NCBI GenBank assembly: GCA_003611805.1
Contig: RAYM01000010.1
Span: 186,001 to 250,000 of the forward strand
Direction: 5' to 3'
DNA: 64,000 nucleotides
Source: a bacterium 1xD42-87
GTDB taxonomy: Bacteria; Bacillota; Clostridia; Lachnospirales; Lachnospiraceae
Shown here piece after piece: positions 16,083 through 24,877 of this stretch. The position numbers were made by a program, and so were the translations under genes. Position 1 is the stretch's first letter. The number at the start of each line of letters is the position of its first letter. Below the pieces are notes generated by a model. That model saw nothing but the letters and a program-made list of their open reading frames with translations, was not told the DNA's origin and did not search any database.

Positions 16083-17516
16083 TCACTGATTATAGTAGTC
16101 GTTAAAGGTATCCGGCTGGCTGCCCTTCCATTTTCCCGCCGCCAGATCGTCCACAGCCTTTTTATAGTGCTTATCGAGATCAAATGCCAGCAGGCAGACG
16201 GTGCCGATCACACAGGTGATCACAGGCACCCAGATGCAGGCAACGTTGATGGAGGCGATTGCGGATGCGCTGGTGGGATCGGCGGTAAAGCTGCCGGCAT
16301 CTAAAATCCAGCCAAGGGCTGCGGTCCCGATACCGGAGCCGACCTTCATGCAGAACGAGGAAGCCGCATTTCCCATACCCACTGCCTGCACGCCGGTAAG
16401 CCATTGCCCATAGGTGATAGAATCCTGTAAAAGACCAAACATGGTTGCCGCGCTGCAGCCGAAAGCAGCTCCTTTTAAGATATTACATGCCACAACCAGG
16501 GTAACGCTCTGACCAGCCAGCGCGGTCAGCACAAAGGCCGCCGCCGCTGCGACCATTCCGATCAGACCCGTCCAGCGTTTGCCGATTTTTGCCATGATGA
16601 AAGGGGTGATAAACATCATCACGATCTGCGCCATGGACAGTGAATTTGCGGTGATGGCATAAGCGCTTTCATCACCCAATACATACTGTGCAAAATAGTA
16701 AGCGCTGCCGAAGAAAGTGGACATCATAAAGTACAGGGAGAAGAGGAATATTACCATCAGCAGCCAGTACTTGTTGACAACCAGACTTTTCAGGCATTTG
16801 ATGACAGAGGGTCCCTTTTCCTGTCTGGCGCCTTCTGCATTTTCCGTATCAACGACCCGCTCCTTACAGAAGAAGAACGTAATTAAATTGAGAACAACAA
16901 AAGCGATCATCAGGCAGACAAACGCCAGCGTCCAGCCCTTCTGGCTGTACTGTTCCCCGCCGCCGAAGAACGCACACATTTTTAATACGACGGTATTGAC
17001 GGTCATTGTCCCAAAGGTTGCGAGGAGCATGCGGAAGTTCCCGAGAAGGCCTCTCTCGTACTGGTTGGTCGTCATCAGACCCTGTAAAGATGCATAGGGC
17101 ACATTCAGACCGGTATAAAATATGGTGGAAACCAGATTATAAGTCAGAAACATGTATGCCACCTGCGCGGATCCGGCCAAGGAAGCGGGCACGGAGAACA
17201 TAAGCACCGTGCAGACAGCCAGCGGAATGCTCATCCGCAGAATCCATGGACGGGCTTTTCCCCATTTGCTTTTTGTCTTATCTACGATTCGTCCCATGAT
17301 TAAGTCGGACACACCGTCGAATATTTTGGAGACAGCCATGATGGAAGCGGCAACACCGGCGTCCACGCCGAGGACACTGATGTAATATACGAGCAAAAAT
17401 GCGGATATGGAGGAGTAAACCAGATTGCCTGCATAATCGCCGATTCCGTATGCCACACGCTCAAAAAAGGAAAGCTTTGCGTCCGGGTTTTCTATTTTTC
17501 CTGTATTTGTATTCAT
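16083..17516 (-). CDS. GPH-family sugar:cation symporter
   Basis: A 477-aa integral membrane protein with about 12 hydrophobic segments, of the glycoside-pentoside-hexuronide symporter family. Family traits are the early VAYGIGDYAGNL segment, DLIMGRIVDKTKSKWGKARPWIL in the loop after the second helices, and NVPYASLQ. It likely imports xylosides or short xylo- or gluco-oligosaccharides with Na+ or H+. AAGGAGC-like bases precede the ATG at 17516. It lies between the GH5 and GH43 genes with short gaps, consistent with a single leftward operon. Confidence 0.85.
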   Translation of the reverse strand: MNTNTGKIENPDAKLSFFERVAYGIGDYAGNLVYSSISAFLLVYYISVLGVDAGVAASIMAVSKIFDGVSDLIMGRIVDKTKSKWGKARPWILRMSIPLAVCTVLMFSVPASLAGSAQVAYMFLTYNLVSTIFYTGLNVPYASLQGLMTTNQYERGLLGNFRMLLATFGTMTVNTVVLKMCAFFGGGEQYSQKGWTLAFVCLMIAFVVLNLITFFFCKERVVDTENAEGARQEKGPSVIKCLKSLVVNKYWLLMVIFLFSLYFMMSTFFGSAYYFAQYVLGDESAYAITANSLSMAQIVMMFITPFIMAKIGKRWTGLIGMVAAAAAFVLTALAGQSVTLVVACNILKGAAFGCSAATMFGLLQDSITYGQWLTGVQAVGMGNAASSFCMKVGSGIGTAALGWILDAGSFTADPTSASAIASINVACIWVPVITCVIGTVCLLAFDLDKHYKKAVDDLAAGKWKGSQPDTFNDYYNQ

Positions 17517-17585
17517 AAGGAATGCTCCTTTCTGTTCTGCTTTTTGTTATAGGTTATATTTGGTTCGGGAGGCGGAAACCGGTTT

Positions 17586-18758
17586 TTATACTTCTCCGGG
17601 AAACCACCCAAGGTCCACGCTCTTTCCGAGATCCCAGCAGTCCCAGCCCTTCCAGTGGGGCTCGTTTACCGTGTCGAGCAGCAGCTTGTAGTTCCAGTAA
17701 AAATAGCCGCTCCCTTTCTGCCATGCCGCGAGCTGCGCGTTGGCGAGCTGCGCGTACAGGTGCTTTTTGGTCTCTTCCGTCAGCTCGTTTTCGTTTTCCG
17801 TGTAATCCATGCCGTTCAATACAGACTGACCGCCTTTGGTGTCCACGCCTACCACATAGGAATTGAACAGACACCATTCGCCGCAGATCACGGGCACGTA
17901 AGACTGCACCTCTTCAATATCTTGTGCATAATTTTCCTGAATATATTTGATGTAGCCGTTTAAGGACTGTTCACAGCCCATTGCTTCGGCTACCATCAGA
18001 TATTGGTGGGTATCCAGCATCACATGGTCAAAACGGGGCTGCGTGATAAATTCTTTCCACACCTTCATCTGGAACGCGTCGTGGAATACCACATAGGCGT
18101 CATCTTTGATATTTGGATGAATACGGTCGTAGGCTTTGTTGTAAAAATCGTGCAGAAATTCCATGGTGTTTGGCGCGCTGCCTGCAGCAAGCTCTTTGTC
18201 CACAGGGGGATAACGACCGGGGACGTCCATGGTTTCCCACATTTCCTTAGTGACCGGCTCGTTGATGGGTGTGATGCCCATAAAACCTTTCCGCTGTCCG
18301 TAACGTTTTGCCAGCTTTTCCAGTACATTTAAGACGAAATCCACTTCTTCGGGGCTCTGGCTCCATTTGCAGACACCGCAGATACCGCCGTTGTCGAAGC
18401 CGTTCTGGCTAAGGGGCGCCGTGTGCAGGTCAATCAGAATCCGAATATCATATTTTTCCGCCCAGGAAAAGGCTTTGTCCAGTTCTTTAATACAGCCAAT
18501 AAACGGCGGGCGGTCGCCGAAAATAAAGTAGGGAACAGGAATGCGGACCGTATTCAGCCCGATCCGTTTGATCGTTGCAAAATCACGCTCGGAAATATAC
18601 TCGCTGCGGTGTACCTTGATGCGTGCCTCGTAAACCTCCGGGGAAAGGCTTCTCGGCAGATAGTATTCATCCTCCGCATCCGTCCCTTCAAAGAGCGCCG
18701 GACTCATCCACTTCTCCAGAACAAGCCAGTTTCCAAGGTTAACTCCTTTTACATACAT
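17586..18758 (-). CDS. Glycoside hydrolase family 5 (beta-glucanase-like)
   Basis: A 390-aa protein without a signal peptide. It shows the GH5 features VKGVNLGNWLVLEKWM at the N-terminus, INEP with the acid/base Glu167, and CGEW with the nucleophile Glu294. The overall pattern is closest to the exo-beta-1,3-glucanase-like branch of GH5. The second Met (18758) is chosen as start: AGGAGG directly abuts the first ATG at 18767 but is 9 bases from the second. It is the first gene of the leftward glycan operon and probably hydrolyses imported beta-glucosides. Confidence 0.85.
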   Translation of the reverse strand: MYVKGVNLGNWLVLEKWMSPALFEGTDAEDEYYLPRSLSPEVYEARIKVHRSEYISERDFATIKRIGLNTVRIPVPYFIFGDRPPFIGCIKELDKAFSWAEKYDIRILIDLHTAPLSQNGFDNGGICGVCKWSQSPEEVDFVLNVLEKLAKRYGQRKGFMGITPINEPVTKEMWETMDVPGRYPPVDKELAAGSAPNTMEFLHDFYNKAYDRIHPNIKDDAYVVFHDAFQMKVWKEFITQPRFDHVMLDTHQYLMVAEAMGCEQSLNGYIKYIQENYAQDIEEVQSYVPVICGEWCLFNSYVVGVDTKGGQSVLNGMDYTENENELTEETKKHLYAQLANAQLAAWQKGSGYFYWNYKLLLDTVNEPHWKGWDCWDLGKSVDLGWFPGEV

Positions 18759-18808
18759 TGTCTCCATCCTCCTTTTGTATTTGTGTTACCGACGTTATTT
18801 TCTATTAT

Positions 18809-18877
18809 TTTACGTAAATTATACCGCATCCTATATCATAAAATTCATTTGTATATCATATTTTTCACTGTTATAAT
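18809..18877. promoter_or_regulatory. Divergent promoter region of glycan operon and AraC gene
   Basis: For the rightward AraC gene, TTGTAT (18849-18854), 17 bp, TATAAT (18872-18877). For the leftward operon, TATAAT on the minus strand at 18823-18818 without a good -35, as expected for an activator-dependent promoter. A perfect palindrome TTTACGTAAA (18809-18818) touches that -10 box and is a candidate operator. AraC control of the leftward operon is inferred from the divergent layout. Confidence 0.55.
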
Positions 18878-18928
18878 ATAATTATCACTGATTTAACAAT
18901 ATGAATGCGGATAAAAAGAGGGGGTTCT

Positions 18929-20155
18929 ATGAACATTACATATCTCATGCAGTATGTGTCGCGCCGTCTTCATACAATTGTCAGAAAATTTTCCGTGCAG
19001 GATGGGAGCCGGGAAAAGGTATGCGAGCGCGCAGATCTGACGGAGAACGCTTTTTTTGCCGATGAGGAGGATGTTTATGCGGAAGAACTGTTATCGCTTG
19101 CAGAATCGGACTGTCCGCCGCTGATCGCAATGGGAGAGGAAGGCGTATCCTACGGAATTGTCCATAGTGGGGAGTCGGTATTTATTGTCGGGCCGGTCGT
19201 TCTCGCACCGGGCAGCGAAAGTCGGCATAAACTTCCGCCGTTATCGGCAGCCGCTTCCCTGATTCCCTTTCTGTATCACTGTAAAGCTGCGGATATGATA
19301 AGCGAGCTGCTGTTAATACAAAATCTGTTTCGCGAGAATATCTGCTCCATGCATGAGACTGCGGATTATAATTTTCTGGACCGCTCTGTGACGATGGAGG
19401 TGAACAGGGAATTTACCGATATTGTGTTCCAACATCAGGAAGAGGTTTCCACACACAATCCGTATGATCAGGAGGTCAGGGAGGTTGACAGTATCCGAAA
19501 CGGCGATCTGGAACAGCTTAAGAGAAGCTGGTCGGAAGACTATATCGGGGAACTGGGGATTTTGGCGGATGACCCGTTACGCAACTGTCAGAATCTTGGA
19601 ATTGTTCTTGTAACGCTGGCTTCCCGTGCCGCGATAGAGGGCGGGCTTTTGCCGGAAACGGCATTTTCATTAAGTGACAGCTACATTCGAAAGCTTGAAG
19701 AGGCGCGTGCACCGGAATCGGCGTATCAGTTAGGCAGACAGGCGGAATACCATTATGCGCTTCTTGTTAAGGAAGAAAGAGAGAAAAAGGCGGGAGGGGA
19801 AAAGGCTTTTGTCACAGATTCGCGTGTCAGTCAGTGCAAAGACTATATTTTCGCACATCTGCACGGGAGAATTACCACGGCGCAAATTGCGAAAGCACTT
19901 TATATCAATCCCAATTATCTTTCCGGTCTTTTTAAGAAAGAGGAAGGAATCACGATCGGGCAGTATATTCTTCAGGAAAAAATCAAACTGGTGAAAAATA
20001 TGCTTATCTATTCCCGGTATTCTTATATTGAGATAGCAAATTATCTGGGATTCTGCTCACAGAGCCATTTGGGGGAGAAATTTAAAAAAGCCACCGGGCT
20101 GACGCTCCATCAGTACCGCGAAAAGTATGGAGTGAAGGGATTTCTGGGGAAATGA
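18929..20155 (+). CDS. AraC-family transcriptional regulator
   Basis: A 408-aa regulator. The C-terminal 100 residues carry the two AraC HTH motifs (HGRITTAQIAKALYINPNYL, then GLFKKEEG; and YSYIEIANYLGFCSQSHLGE, then FKKATGLTLHQYREK). The N-terminal 270 residues are a poorly conserved sensor domain with no cupin signature that I can see. GAGGGGG precedes ATG 18929. It is encoded divergently from the GH5-symporter-GH43 operon and is the probable activator of it. Confidence 0.88.
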   Translation: MNITYLMQYVSRRLHTIVRKFSVQDGSREKVCERADLTENAFFADEEDVYAEELLSLAESDCPPLIAMGEEGVSYGIVHSGESVFIVGPVVLAPGSESRHKLPPLSAAASLIPFLYHCKAADMISELLLIQNLFRENICSMHETADYNFLDRSVTMEVNREFTDIVFQHQEEVSTHNPYDQEVREVDSIRNGDLEQLKRSWSEDYIGELGILADDPLRNCQNLGIVLVTLASRAAIEGGLLPETAFSLSDSYIRKLEEARAPESAYQLGRQAEYHYALLVKEEREKKAGGEKAFVTDSRVSQCKDYIFAHLHGRITTAQIAKALYINPNYLSGLFKKEEGITIGQYILQEKIKLVKNMLIYSRYSYIEIANYLGFCSQSHLGEKFKKATGLTLHQYREKYGVKGFLGK

Positions 20156-20281
20156 GACGTGGGTTGTGGTATAAACGGAATTTCGCGCAAATATACGAAC
20201 AATTATGATTGCTTTTAAAAATAGAAACGGGTATACTATAAAATAAGTGAGAAGTAAAATTTCACTGATGTAGCGATGAAG

Positions 20282-20430
20282 GGAAGAAACTCCAGAAAAT
20301 AGCGGTGGATTTGACTGACGGTGTACCGTCTTTGTCATTGAAAATACTTTCCGAGTATCGGTACTATGGGAAAAAAGTGATTATCCTTATGGATGAATAC
20401 GATACGCCGATACGGAAATTGGGAGTCGGG
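20282..20430 (+). pseudogene. Remnant of an AAA-ATPase-like (DEYDTP) protein gene
   Basis: The frame around 20305-20430 encodes KVIILMDEYDTPI just after SEYRYYGK. This is the Walker B region found in the large group of predicted AAA-ATPase/PD-(D/E)XK proteins common in Lachnospiraceae and Bacteroides. No Walker A, nuclease domain or continuing frame is present. The fragment stops being recognisable before the aminopeptidase start at 20451. It is a decayed or internally deleted copy. Confidence 0.6.
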
Positions 20431-20450
20431 GCTCAGACATGGAGGAGATT

Positions 20451-21758
20451 ATGGACAAGAATACACAACAATTTGCAGAAGGTTTATTACAATATTTAAA
20501 CGACAGTCCCACAGCGTTTCACGCCGTAGAAAATGCGGCGGCGTTGCTGCGGGAAAGCGGTTTTCGAGAGTTGAAGGAAACAGAAAAGTGGTCTCTGGAA
20601 AAAGGCGGCAGATATTTTGTAGTAAAAAACAGCTCGGCTATGATTGCCTTTACAGTAGGAAAAGGTGATCTGGCGAAGGAAGGTTTTCACATCATCGGTG
20701 CGCACACGGATTCACCGGGGCTTAAGATCAAGCCGGACGCCTGCACCGTTACGCCGGACGGCTATGTGAAGGTGAATGTGGAAGTATACGGCGGGGCGAT
20801 ACTGCAGACATGGTTTGACAGGCCGCTGGCGCTGGCCGGGCGGGTGGTCGTGAAGGAAAACGGCACATTGCGGGAAAGGCTGGTTCAGATCGACAAGCCC
20901 GTTTTTATGATTCCGAATCTCTGCATTCATTTCAACAGAGATAAGAATGAAAAGAGTTCCTGCAATAAACAGACCGAAATCCTGCCGCTTCTGTCCATGA
21001 AGGAAGAAGGCATGGAGAAGGAAGATTATCTGCCGGTTCTGCTGCAGGAAGAGACGGGTATCAAAAAAGCGGACCTTGTGGATTACGAACTGTTTCTGTA
21101 TGAGTACCAGAAAGGGATTTTTACGGGGAAAAAGCAGGAGTTTATCTCGGCATCCCGGATTGACGATCTGTCGATGGTCTACGCGGGATTGACTGCACTG
21201 ACGGAAGCGGAAACGGGAGCGGGGTGCCAGGTGCTTGCGGCCTTTGACAATGAGGAGGTGGGGAGCACCACCGCGCAGGGAGCCAATTCCGGCTTTTTGC
21301 TGCATATTCTGAACCGCATCTGTAAGAATCTGGGGATGACGGATGAAGGGTATTTTCAGGCGGTTGCCAATTCGACTTCCATTTCAGCGGATCTGGCGCA
21401 CGCGGTGCACCCGAATTACAGTGACAAGCATGATACGGAAAGCCGTCCTGTGTTAGGGGGCGGTCCTGTGATTAAATATTCCGCGGGCCAGCGGTACGCC
21501 ACGACTGCGCTGAGCGCCGCCTATTTTGTGGAAGCCTGTGAGCGGGCGGGCGTTCCTTATCAGAAGTTTGTAAACAGGAATGATATCGCGGGCGGCTCTA
21601 CGATCGGTCCCGCGCTTTCCGGGCTGACCACAATTCCTGCGGTGGATATGGGCGCGCCGATTCTGGCAATGCACTCCATCCGGGAGTTTGGGGCAGTGGC
21701 AGATATGGAATATACGCGGCGGGCTTTTCTGGCTTACTATGAAGGCGGACGGCTTTGA
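20451..21758 (+). CDS. apeB: M18-family aminopeptidase
   Basis: A 435-aa dinuclear zinc aminopeptidase that removes N-terminal acidic or neutral residues from peptides in the cytoplasm. Metal and catalytic motifs are GAHTDSPGLKIKP, SRIDDLSMVYAGL, AFDNEEVGSTTAQGA, ISADLAHAVHPNY and a final HSIREFGA. Length fits the family. GGAGGA lies 4 bases before ATG 20451, and an ATG at 20439 overlaps that site. It follows a degraded ATPase fragment and ends before a bidirectional terminator. Confidence 0.92.
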   Translation: MDKNTQQFAEGLLQYLNDSPTAFHAVENAAALLRESGFRELKETEKWSLEKGGRYFVVKNSSAMIAFTVGKGDLAKEGFHIIGAHTDSPGLKIKPDACTVTPDGYVKVNVEVYGGAILQTWFDRPLALAGRVVVKENGTLRERLVQIDKPVFMIPNLCIHFNRDKNEKSSCNKQTEILPLLSMKEEGMEKEDYLPVLLQEETGIKKADLVDYELFLYEYQKGIFTGKKQEFISASRIDDLSMVYAGLTALTEAETGAGCQVLAAFDNEEVGSTTAQGANSGFLLHILNRICKNLGMTDEGYFQAVANSTSISADLAHAVHPNYSDKHDTESRPVLGGGPVIKYSAGQRYATTALSAAYFVEACERAGVPYQKFVNRNDIAGGSTIGPALSGLTTIPAVDMGAPILAMHSIREFGAVADMEYTRRAFLAYYEGGRL

Positions 21759-21833
21759 CGCTGGCCGTTTGTTCCTGCGAGTAGCGAGCCGGAGAACTGC
21801 ATACAAAAATTTGAGGATGTGATCCGGCAAGCA

Positions 21834-21861
21834 AAAACCGCCCCGCATTAGGGACGGTTTT
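21834..21861. terminator. Bidirectional terminator between apeB and AraC-GyrI gene
   Basis: AAAACCGCCC (from 21834) pairs with GGGACGGTTTT (to 21861) around a short loop. A-tracts on the left arm and T-tracts on the right arm give a U-run in both directions. It serves the two converging genes. Confidence 0.75.
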
Positions 21862-21891
21862 ACTATCGGTTTCGTTATAGTATGCAGGGAA

Positions 21892-22779
21892 TTAACCCTT
21901 CGTGACAGGCACCCATAATTCGCAGAACAGACCCTTTTCACCTTTTTCAAAGTAGATTTCAAAGTCCGTGTCGTCCGTCTGCACATAGCCCGTCTGCGGG
22001 GAAAATTCTTTGTGGAACTTGCCCCAGACTTCACCGATGCAGTCTCCGTCATCGCCAAGGCATTTGAATACGGCATAGTCTGCGGGTTCGGTATTCCAAA
22101 TGGTATAACCGCTTTTTAAGAGGGCATCTAACCCGGCGCGGTCCGTATCGTCGTCAACGATAATGCCAATACCGTAATTAAAGTGCGTTTCGTTTTCTTT
22201 CGTGGGGCTGCATAAGCCGTATACGTCCCGCTTCCCTTCCTTCCGAAGCTGCTTCATGGGCTCGACCAGATTTTTGTCATAGCATTCCGCCCAGAAATCG
22301 GGAATGCTGTGGTCGCTGTCATCATTGATGATTTCGTTGGGAAAAGCCCTCACCATTGCAAGAAACTGCTGCGATTCTTTGTGTTCCATTCTGTAATCCA
22401 TAATACTACCACCTTCCGTTATGATTTTTATCACAAGGGGATTGAACAGATGAAGCTTTGCGCCCGGCTTTTTTGCCTGCTTCGGCGTGGAACCGTGGAA
22501 GCGCAGAAAAGCCTTGGAAAAGCTCTCCGGCGATTCATAGCCGTACTTGTAGGCGGCGTCAATGACGGACAGATCCGTTGTCTGCAGCTCCTGCGCAGCG
22601 AGCGTGAGACGGCGGCTTCTGAGATATTCATTGGCGGTCATTCCGGCGATAAAGCTGAATGTCCGATGGAAGTTATAGTTGGACATGTGTATGCTGGCTG
22701 CCACGTCGGTATAGTTAATGTCCTCATAAATGTGTTCTTCCATATAGTGTATTGCCTGTTGAATCAGCTGTATTGACAT
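21892..22779 (-). CDS. AraC-family regulator with GyrI-like effector domain
   Basis: A 295-aa protein. The N-terminal 100 residues are the AraC DNA-binding domain (MEEHIYEDINYTDVAASIHM, then RTFSFIAGMTANEYLRSRRL and SVIDAAYKYGYESPESFSKA). Residues 130-295 form a GyrI/BmrR-like small-molecule binding fold, ending in EIYFEKGEKGLFCELWVPV. This combination is found in Rob/SoxS-like multidrug regulators of Firmicutes. No obvious target gene is adjacent. The ATG at 22779 follows GGAAAGGAAG. Confidence 0.88.
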   Translation of the reverse strand: MSIQLIQQAIHYMEEHIYEDINYTDVAASIHMSNYNFHRTFSFIAGMTANEYLRSRRLTLAAQELQTTDLSVIDAAYKYGYESPESFSKAFLRFHGSTPKQAKKPGAKLHLFNPLVIKIITEGGSIMDYRMEHKESQQFLAMVRAFPNEIINDDSDHSIPDFWAECYDKNLVEPMKQLRKEGKRDVYGLCSPTKENETHFNYGIGIIVDDDTDRAGLDALLKSGYTIWNTEPADYAVFKCLGDDGDCIGEVWGKFHKEFSPQTGYVQTDDTDFEIYFEKGEKGLFCELWVPVTKG

Positions 22780-22924
22780 ATCGTTTTCTTCCTTTCCTGC
22801 CGCGCGGGCCTGATCTTTAATTGCTCTCCTTGTGTAAAATCATTGTACAGAATTGCTGAAGGTAAATCCTGTTCCTGTTTGCGCAAGTTTGTTCCGTTCG
22901 AACCATAATCATTTTCTAATATTT

Positions 22925-22953
22925 TGAAACCAAAAGTCAATATCTGACGTCTA
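22925..22953 (+). promoter_or_regulatory. ECF-type promoter of the sigma factor operon
   Basis: TGAAAC (22925-22930), a 17-bp spacer and CGTCTA (22948-22953) match the ECF sigma consensus (AAC-containing -35, CGTC -10) rather than the housekeeping pattern. The site is 69 bp before the sigma gene, so the sigma factor likely drives its own operon. Confidence 0.75.
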
Positions 22954-22986
22954 ATGACCGTAAAACAAATGGAAGGAGGCTTGTAT

Positions 22987-23025
22987 TTGTTTTACAATCA
23001 TACGCGCGTAGGAGAAAACGAATGA
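22987..23025 (+). CDS. Possible 12-aa leader peptide coupled to the sigma gene
   Basis: GGAAGGAGG (22971-22979) has no long gene at the right distance. Seven bases on, a TTG opens a 12-codon frame (MFYNHTRVGENE) whose TGA overlaps the sigma factor ATG as ATGA. The sigma gene also has its own weaker AGGAG. Translational coupling is possible. A leftover ribosome site is the alternative. Confidence 0.3.
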   Translation: MFYNHTRVGENE

Positions 23026-23549
23026 AAAGCATTGATACAAAGTCTTGTGTAAAGAAGGCGCAGAGGCATGATAAAGATGCATTTACCGAACTAATGCAGT
23101 TATATCTGAAAGATATGTATAGAACGGCCATTGCAATTCTGATGAATGAAGAAGATGCCGCAGATGCACTTCAGGATACCATTCTCACTTGTTGGGAAAA
23201 GTTATATACACTTAAAAAACCGGAGTTCTTTAAGACATGGATGACAAGAATACTTATAAACCATTGCTATGATATCATAAGAGCGAATGCAGTTTACAGG
23301 AATGCAGAAGCCTATGAGGAACCGTCAAAATGCGATGAGTATAATCTTGAATTGAAGGAGGTATATGCCTCTATAGACGAACGATACCGATTGCCCATGG
23401 AATTGTATTATAGTCAGGGATTCAAGATGAGAGAGATTGCAGAAATGTTGTCATTACCATTAAATACCGTAAAGACGTGGATTTCAAGAGGAAGAAAACA
23501 AGTGGAAAAGTATTATAGCGATTGTCAGGAGGATAGAAATGGCAAATAA
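23022..23549 (+). CDS. ECF RNA polymerase sigma factor
   Basis: A 175-aa sigma factor of the extracytoplasmic function class. Region 2 spans residues 15-80 (FTELMQLYLKDMYRTAIAIL, then NEEDAADALQDTILTCWE), and region 4 spans residues 115-165 (RYRLPMELYYSQGFKMREIA, then LSLPLNTVKTWISRGRKQ). Such factors are held inactive by a membrane partner until an envelope signal arrives. The partner here is the DUF4179 gene, which overlaps by 11 bp. Base composition is more AT-rich than the neighbouring core genes. An ECF-type promoter upstream implies autoregulation. Confidence 0.92.
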   Translation: MKSIDTKSCVKKAQRHDKDAFTELMQLYLKDMYRTAIAILMNEEDAADALQDTILTCWEKLYTLKKPEFFKTWMTRILINHCYDIIRANAVYRNAEAYEEPSKCDEYNLELKEVYASIDERYRLPMELYYSQGFKMREIAEMLSLPLNTVKTWISRGRKQVEKYYSDCQEDRNGK

Positions 23550-24690
23550 GAAAACTATACTTTCTGAAGAAATAGAATTATCGGAAATTGTGTTGAAAAA
23601 AACAAATCAGGCCTTTGAAATGATTAAGCAGGAGGATATTGTTTCTATGAAAAAAACACATAAAAGAAGAGAAAAAATGTTTAAAACACAGGCTGCCGCT
23701 GCAGCAGGCGTCTGCATATTGGCAGTTAGCGGCATAAGCGCCGCTGCGGCAGTTCATCACTATTGGGGGAGAGGCATGAACGGAAATATTCAGGCATCCG
23801 ATGAGCAGCAGCAAGCGCTTACAGAAAAGAATATAGCAAAAGTGTATCGTGAAGAGCCGGACAGTCCGTCGCTTGCCGTGACAATTAACGGTGTTACAAT
23901 AGAACCGGATACCGTAATTGCGGATGAGAGATTTGTATATATGGCATTTCGCATTTCCGGCTACAGCGTGGCGGATCGGACGGAGCCGGGATTCGATATG
24001 GTAAATGTGTACCAGGGAGATCATCCTGAGGATGAAAGTGCATGGGTTAATATGAGCGGAACCATGTACGATGGAATTGTCCTTGATGAAAACGGCGCAT
24101 CGGTATATGAAGATGGAACGTCTGTGGAAAGTTATGAAGATGGAAGCGTTATTTCTCATTATACTGATGATAACGGAAATATGGAATACATTATTCAGGC
24201 AAGTGCTGCGGACAAGAACGATTCACTTCTCGGCAAAACACTGCATGTTGCATTCAAAGATTTGGGAACCTTTTCAAAAGCGGCATTTATTCCAGCAGTG
24301 GAGGGGGTCTGGAATTTTGAATTAAATCTTTCCGATGTCAGTTCAACCCGGAATATTAAGGTAGGAAAAAAAGTGGAAGGAACGGGTTTCACGATGGAAG
24401 ATATTAGTATCTCGCCGATTTCCATCCAGGTAAATTATTCTGTCAGTGAAGCTCCGACGGAACATGAAGACGATCTTGGTATTCCCGAAGTCAAAGGGGT
24501 TGTATTAAAAGACGGAACAAGAATTTCATACTTAGCGAATCCCGGCAGATTGGGATATACGGACAACAATAAGTCAAATGCGTATCAGATAGCAGGTTTT
24601 GCTCGGGTTGTTGATGTTGACGAGATAGCTGCGCTAATCGTTTTAACATCGCATGAAAACGAAAAAGTCGAGATACCGCTTTCAGAATAA
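23539..24690 (+). CDS. DUF4179 membrane protein, probable anti-sigma factor
   Basis: A 383-aa protein. About 48 charged cytoplasmic residues are followed by one membrane helix (AAAAAGVCILAVSGISAAAA, about 51-70) and a 310-residue extracytoplasmic part with the DUF4179 beta-rich region (LAVTINGVTIEPDTVIADER). The gene overlaps the ECF sigma gene by 11 bp, the usual arrangement for sigma/anti-sigma pairs in Clostridia. The cytoplasmic segment would bind the sigma factor and the outer domain would sense the signal. The sensed signal is unknown. Confidence 0.8.
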   Translation: MANKKTILSEEIELSEIVLKKTNQAFEMIKQEDIVSMKKTHKRREKMFKTQAAAAAGVCILAVSGISAAAAVHHYWGRGMNGNIQASDEQQQALTEKNIAKVYREEPDSPSLAVTINGVTIEPDTVIADERFVYMAFRISGYSVADRTEPGFDMVNVYQGDHPEDESAWVNMSGTMYDGIVLDENGASVYEDGTSVESYEDGSVISHYTDDNGNMEYIIQASAADKNDSLLGKTLHVAFKDLGTFSKAAFIPAVEGVWNFELNLSDVSSTRNIKVGKKVEGTGFTMEDISISPISIQVNYSVSEAPTEHEDDLGIPEVKGVVLKDGTRISYLANPGRLGYTDNNKSNAYQIAGFARVVDVDEIAALIVLTSHENEKVEIPLSE

Positions 24691-24701
24691 AATATAAATG
24701 T

Positions 24702-24763
24702 TTTTCGATTCTGCTTCCGGCTCCTGCCAAAGCCAGATACAGGAGCGTTTGCAGAATCGAAAA
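24702..24763 (+). terminator. Two-part hairpin after DUF4179 gene
   Basis: TTTTCGATTCTGC (24702-24714) pairs with GCAGAATCGAAAA (24751-24763), and an inner stem pairs GCTCCTG (24720-24726) with CAGGAGC (24740-24746). The structure is strong, but no U-run follows, so termination may be partial or the element may act at the RNA level. Confidence 0.55.
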
Positions 24764-24781
24764 CTTTAATAAAGGTTTGTA

Positions 24782-24838
24782 TTGACAAAGCGTGTTTACA
24801 CGCGTAGACTATGGGTAGGAAGTCTACGCGTGTAAACA
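24782..24838 (+). promoter_or_regulatory. BlaI-type promoter/operator with 18-bp inverted repeat
   Basis: TTGACA (24782-24787), 17 bp and TAGACT (24805-24810) form a consensus promoter. TGTTTACACGCGTAGACT (24793-24810) is repeated perfectly in inverted orientation at 24821-24838 with a 10-bp gap, so one arm covers the spacer and the -10 box and the other covers the start point. Each arm contains a TACA/TGTA element, as in BlaI/MecI boxes. This is the likely autoregulatory operator of the BlaI gene that follows. Confidence 0.8.
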
Positions 24839-24877
24839 TTATGAAGCTAAGAGAAAGACTGCAAGGGGGAGATGTTT

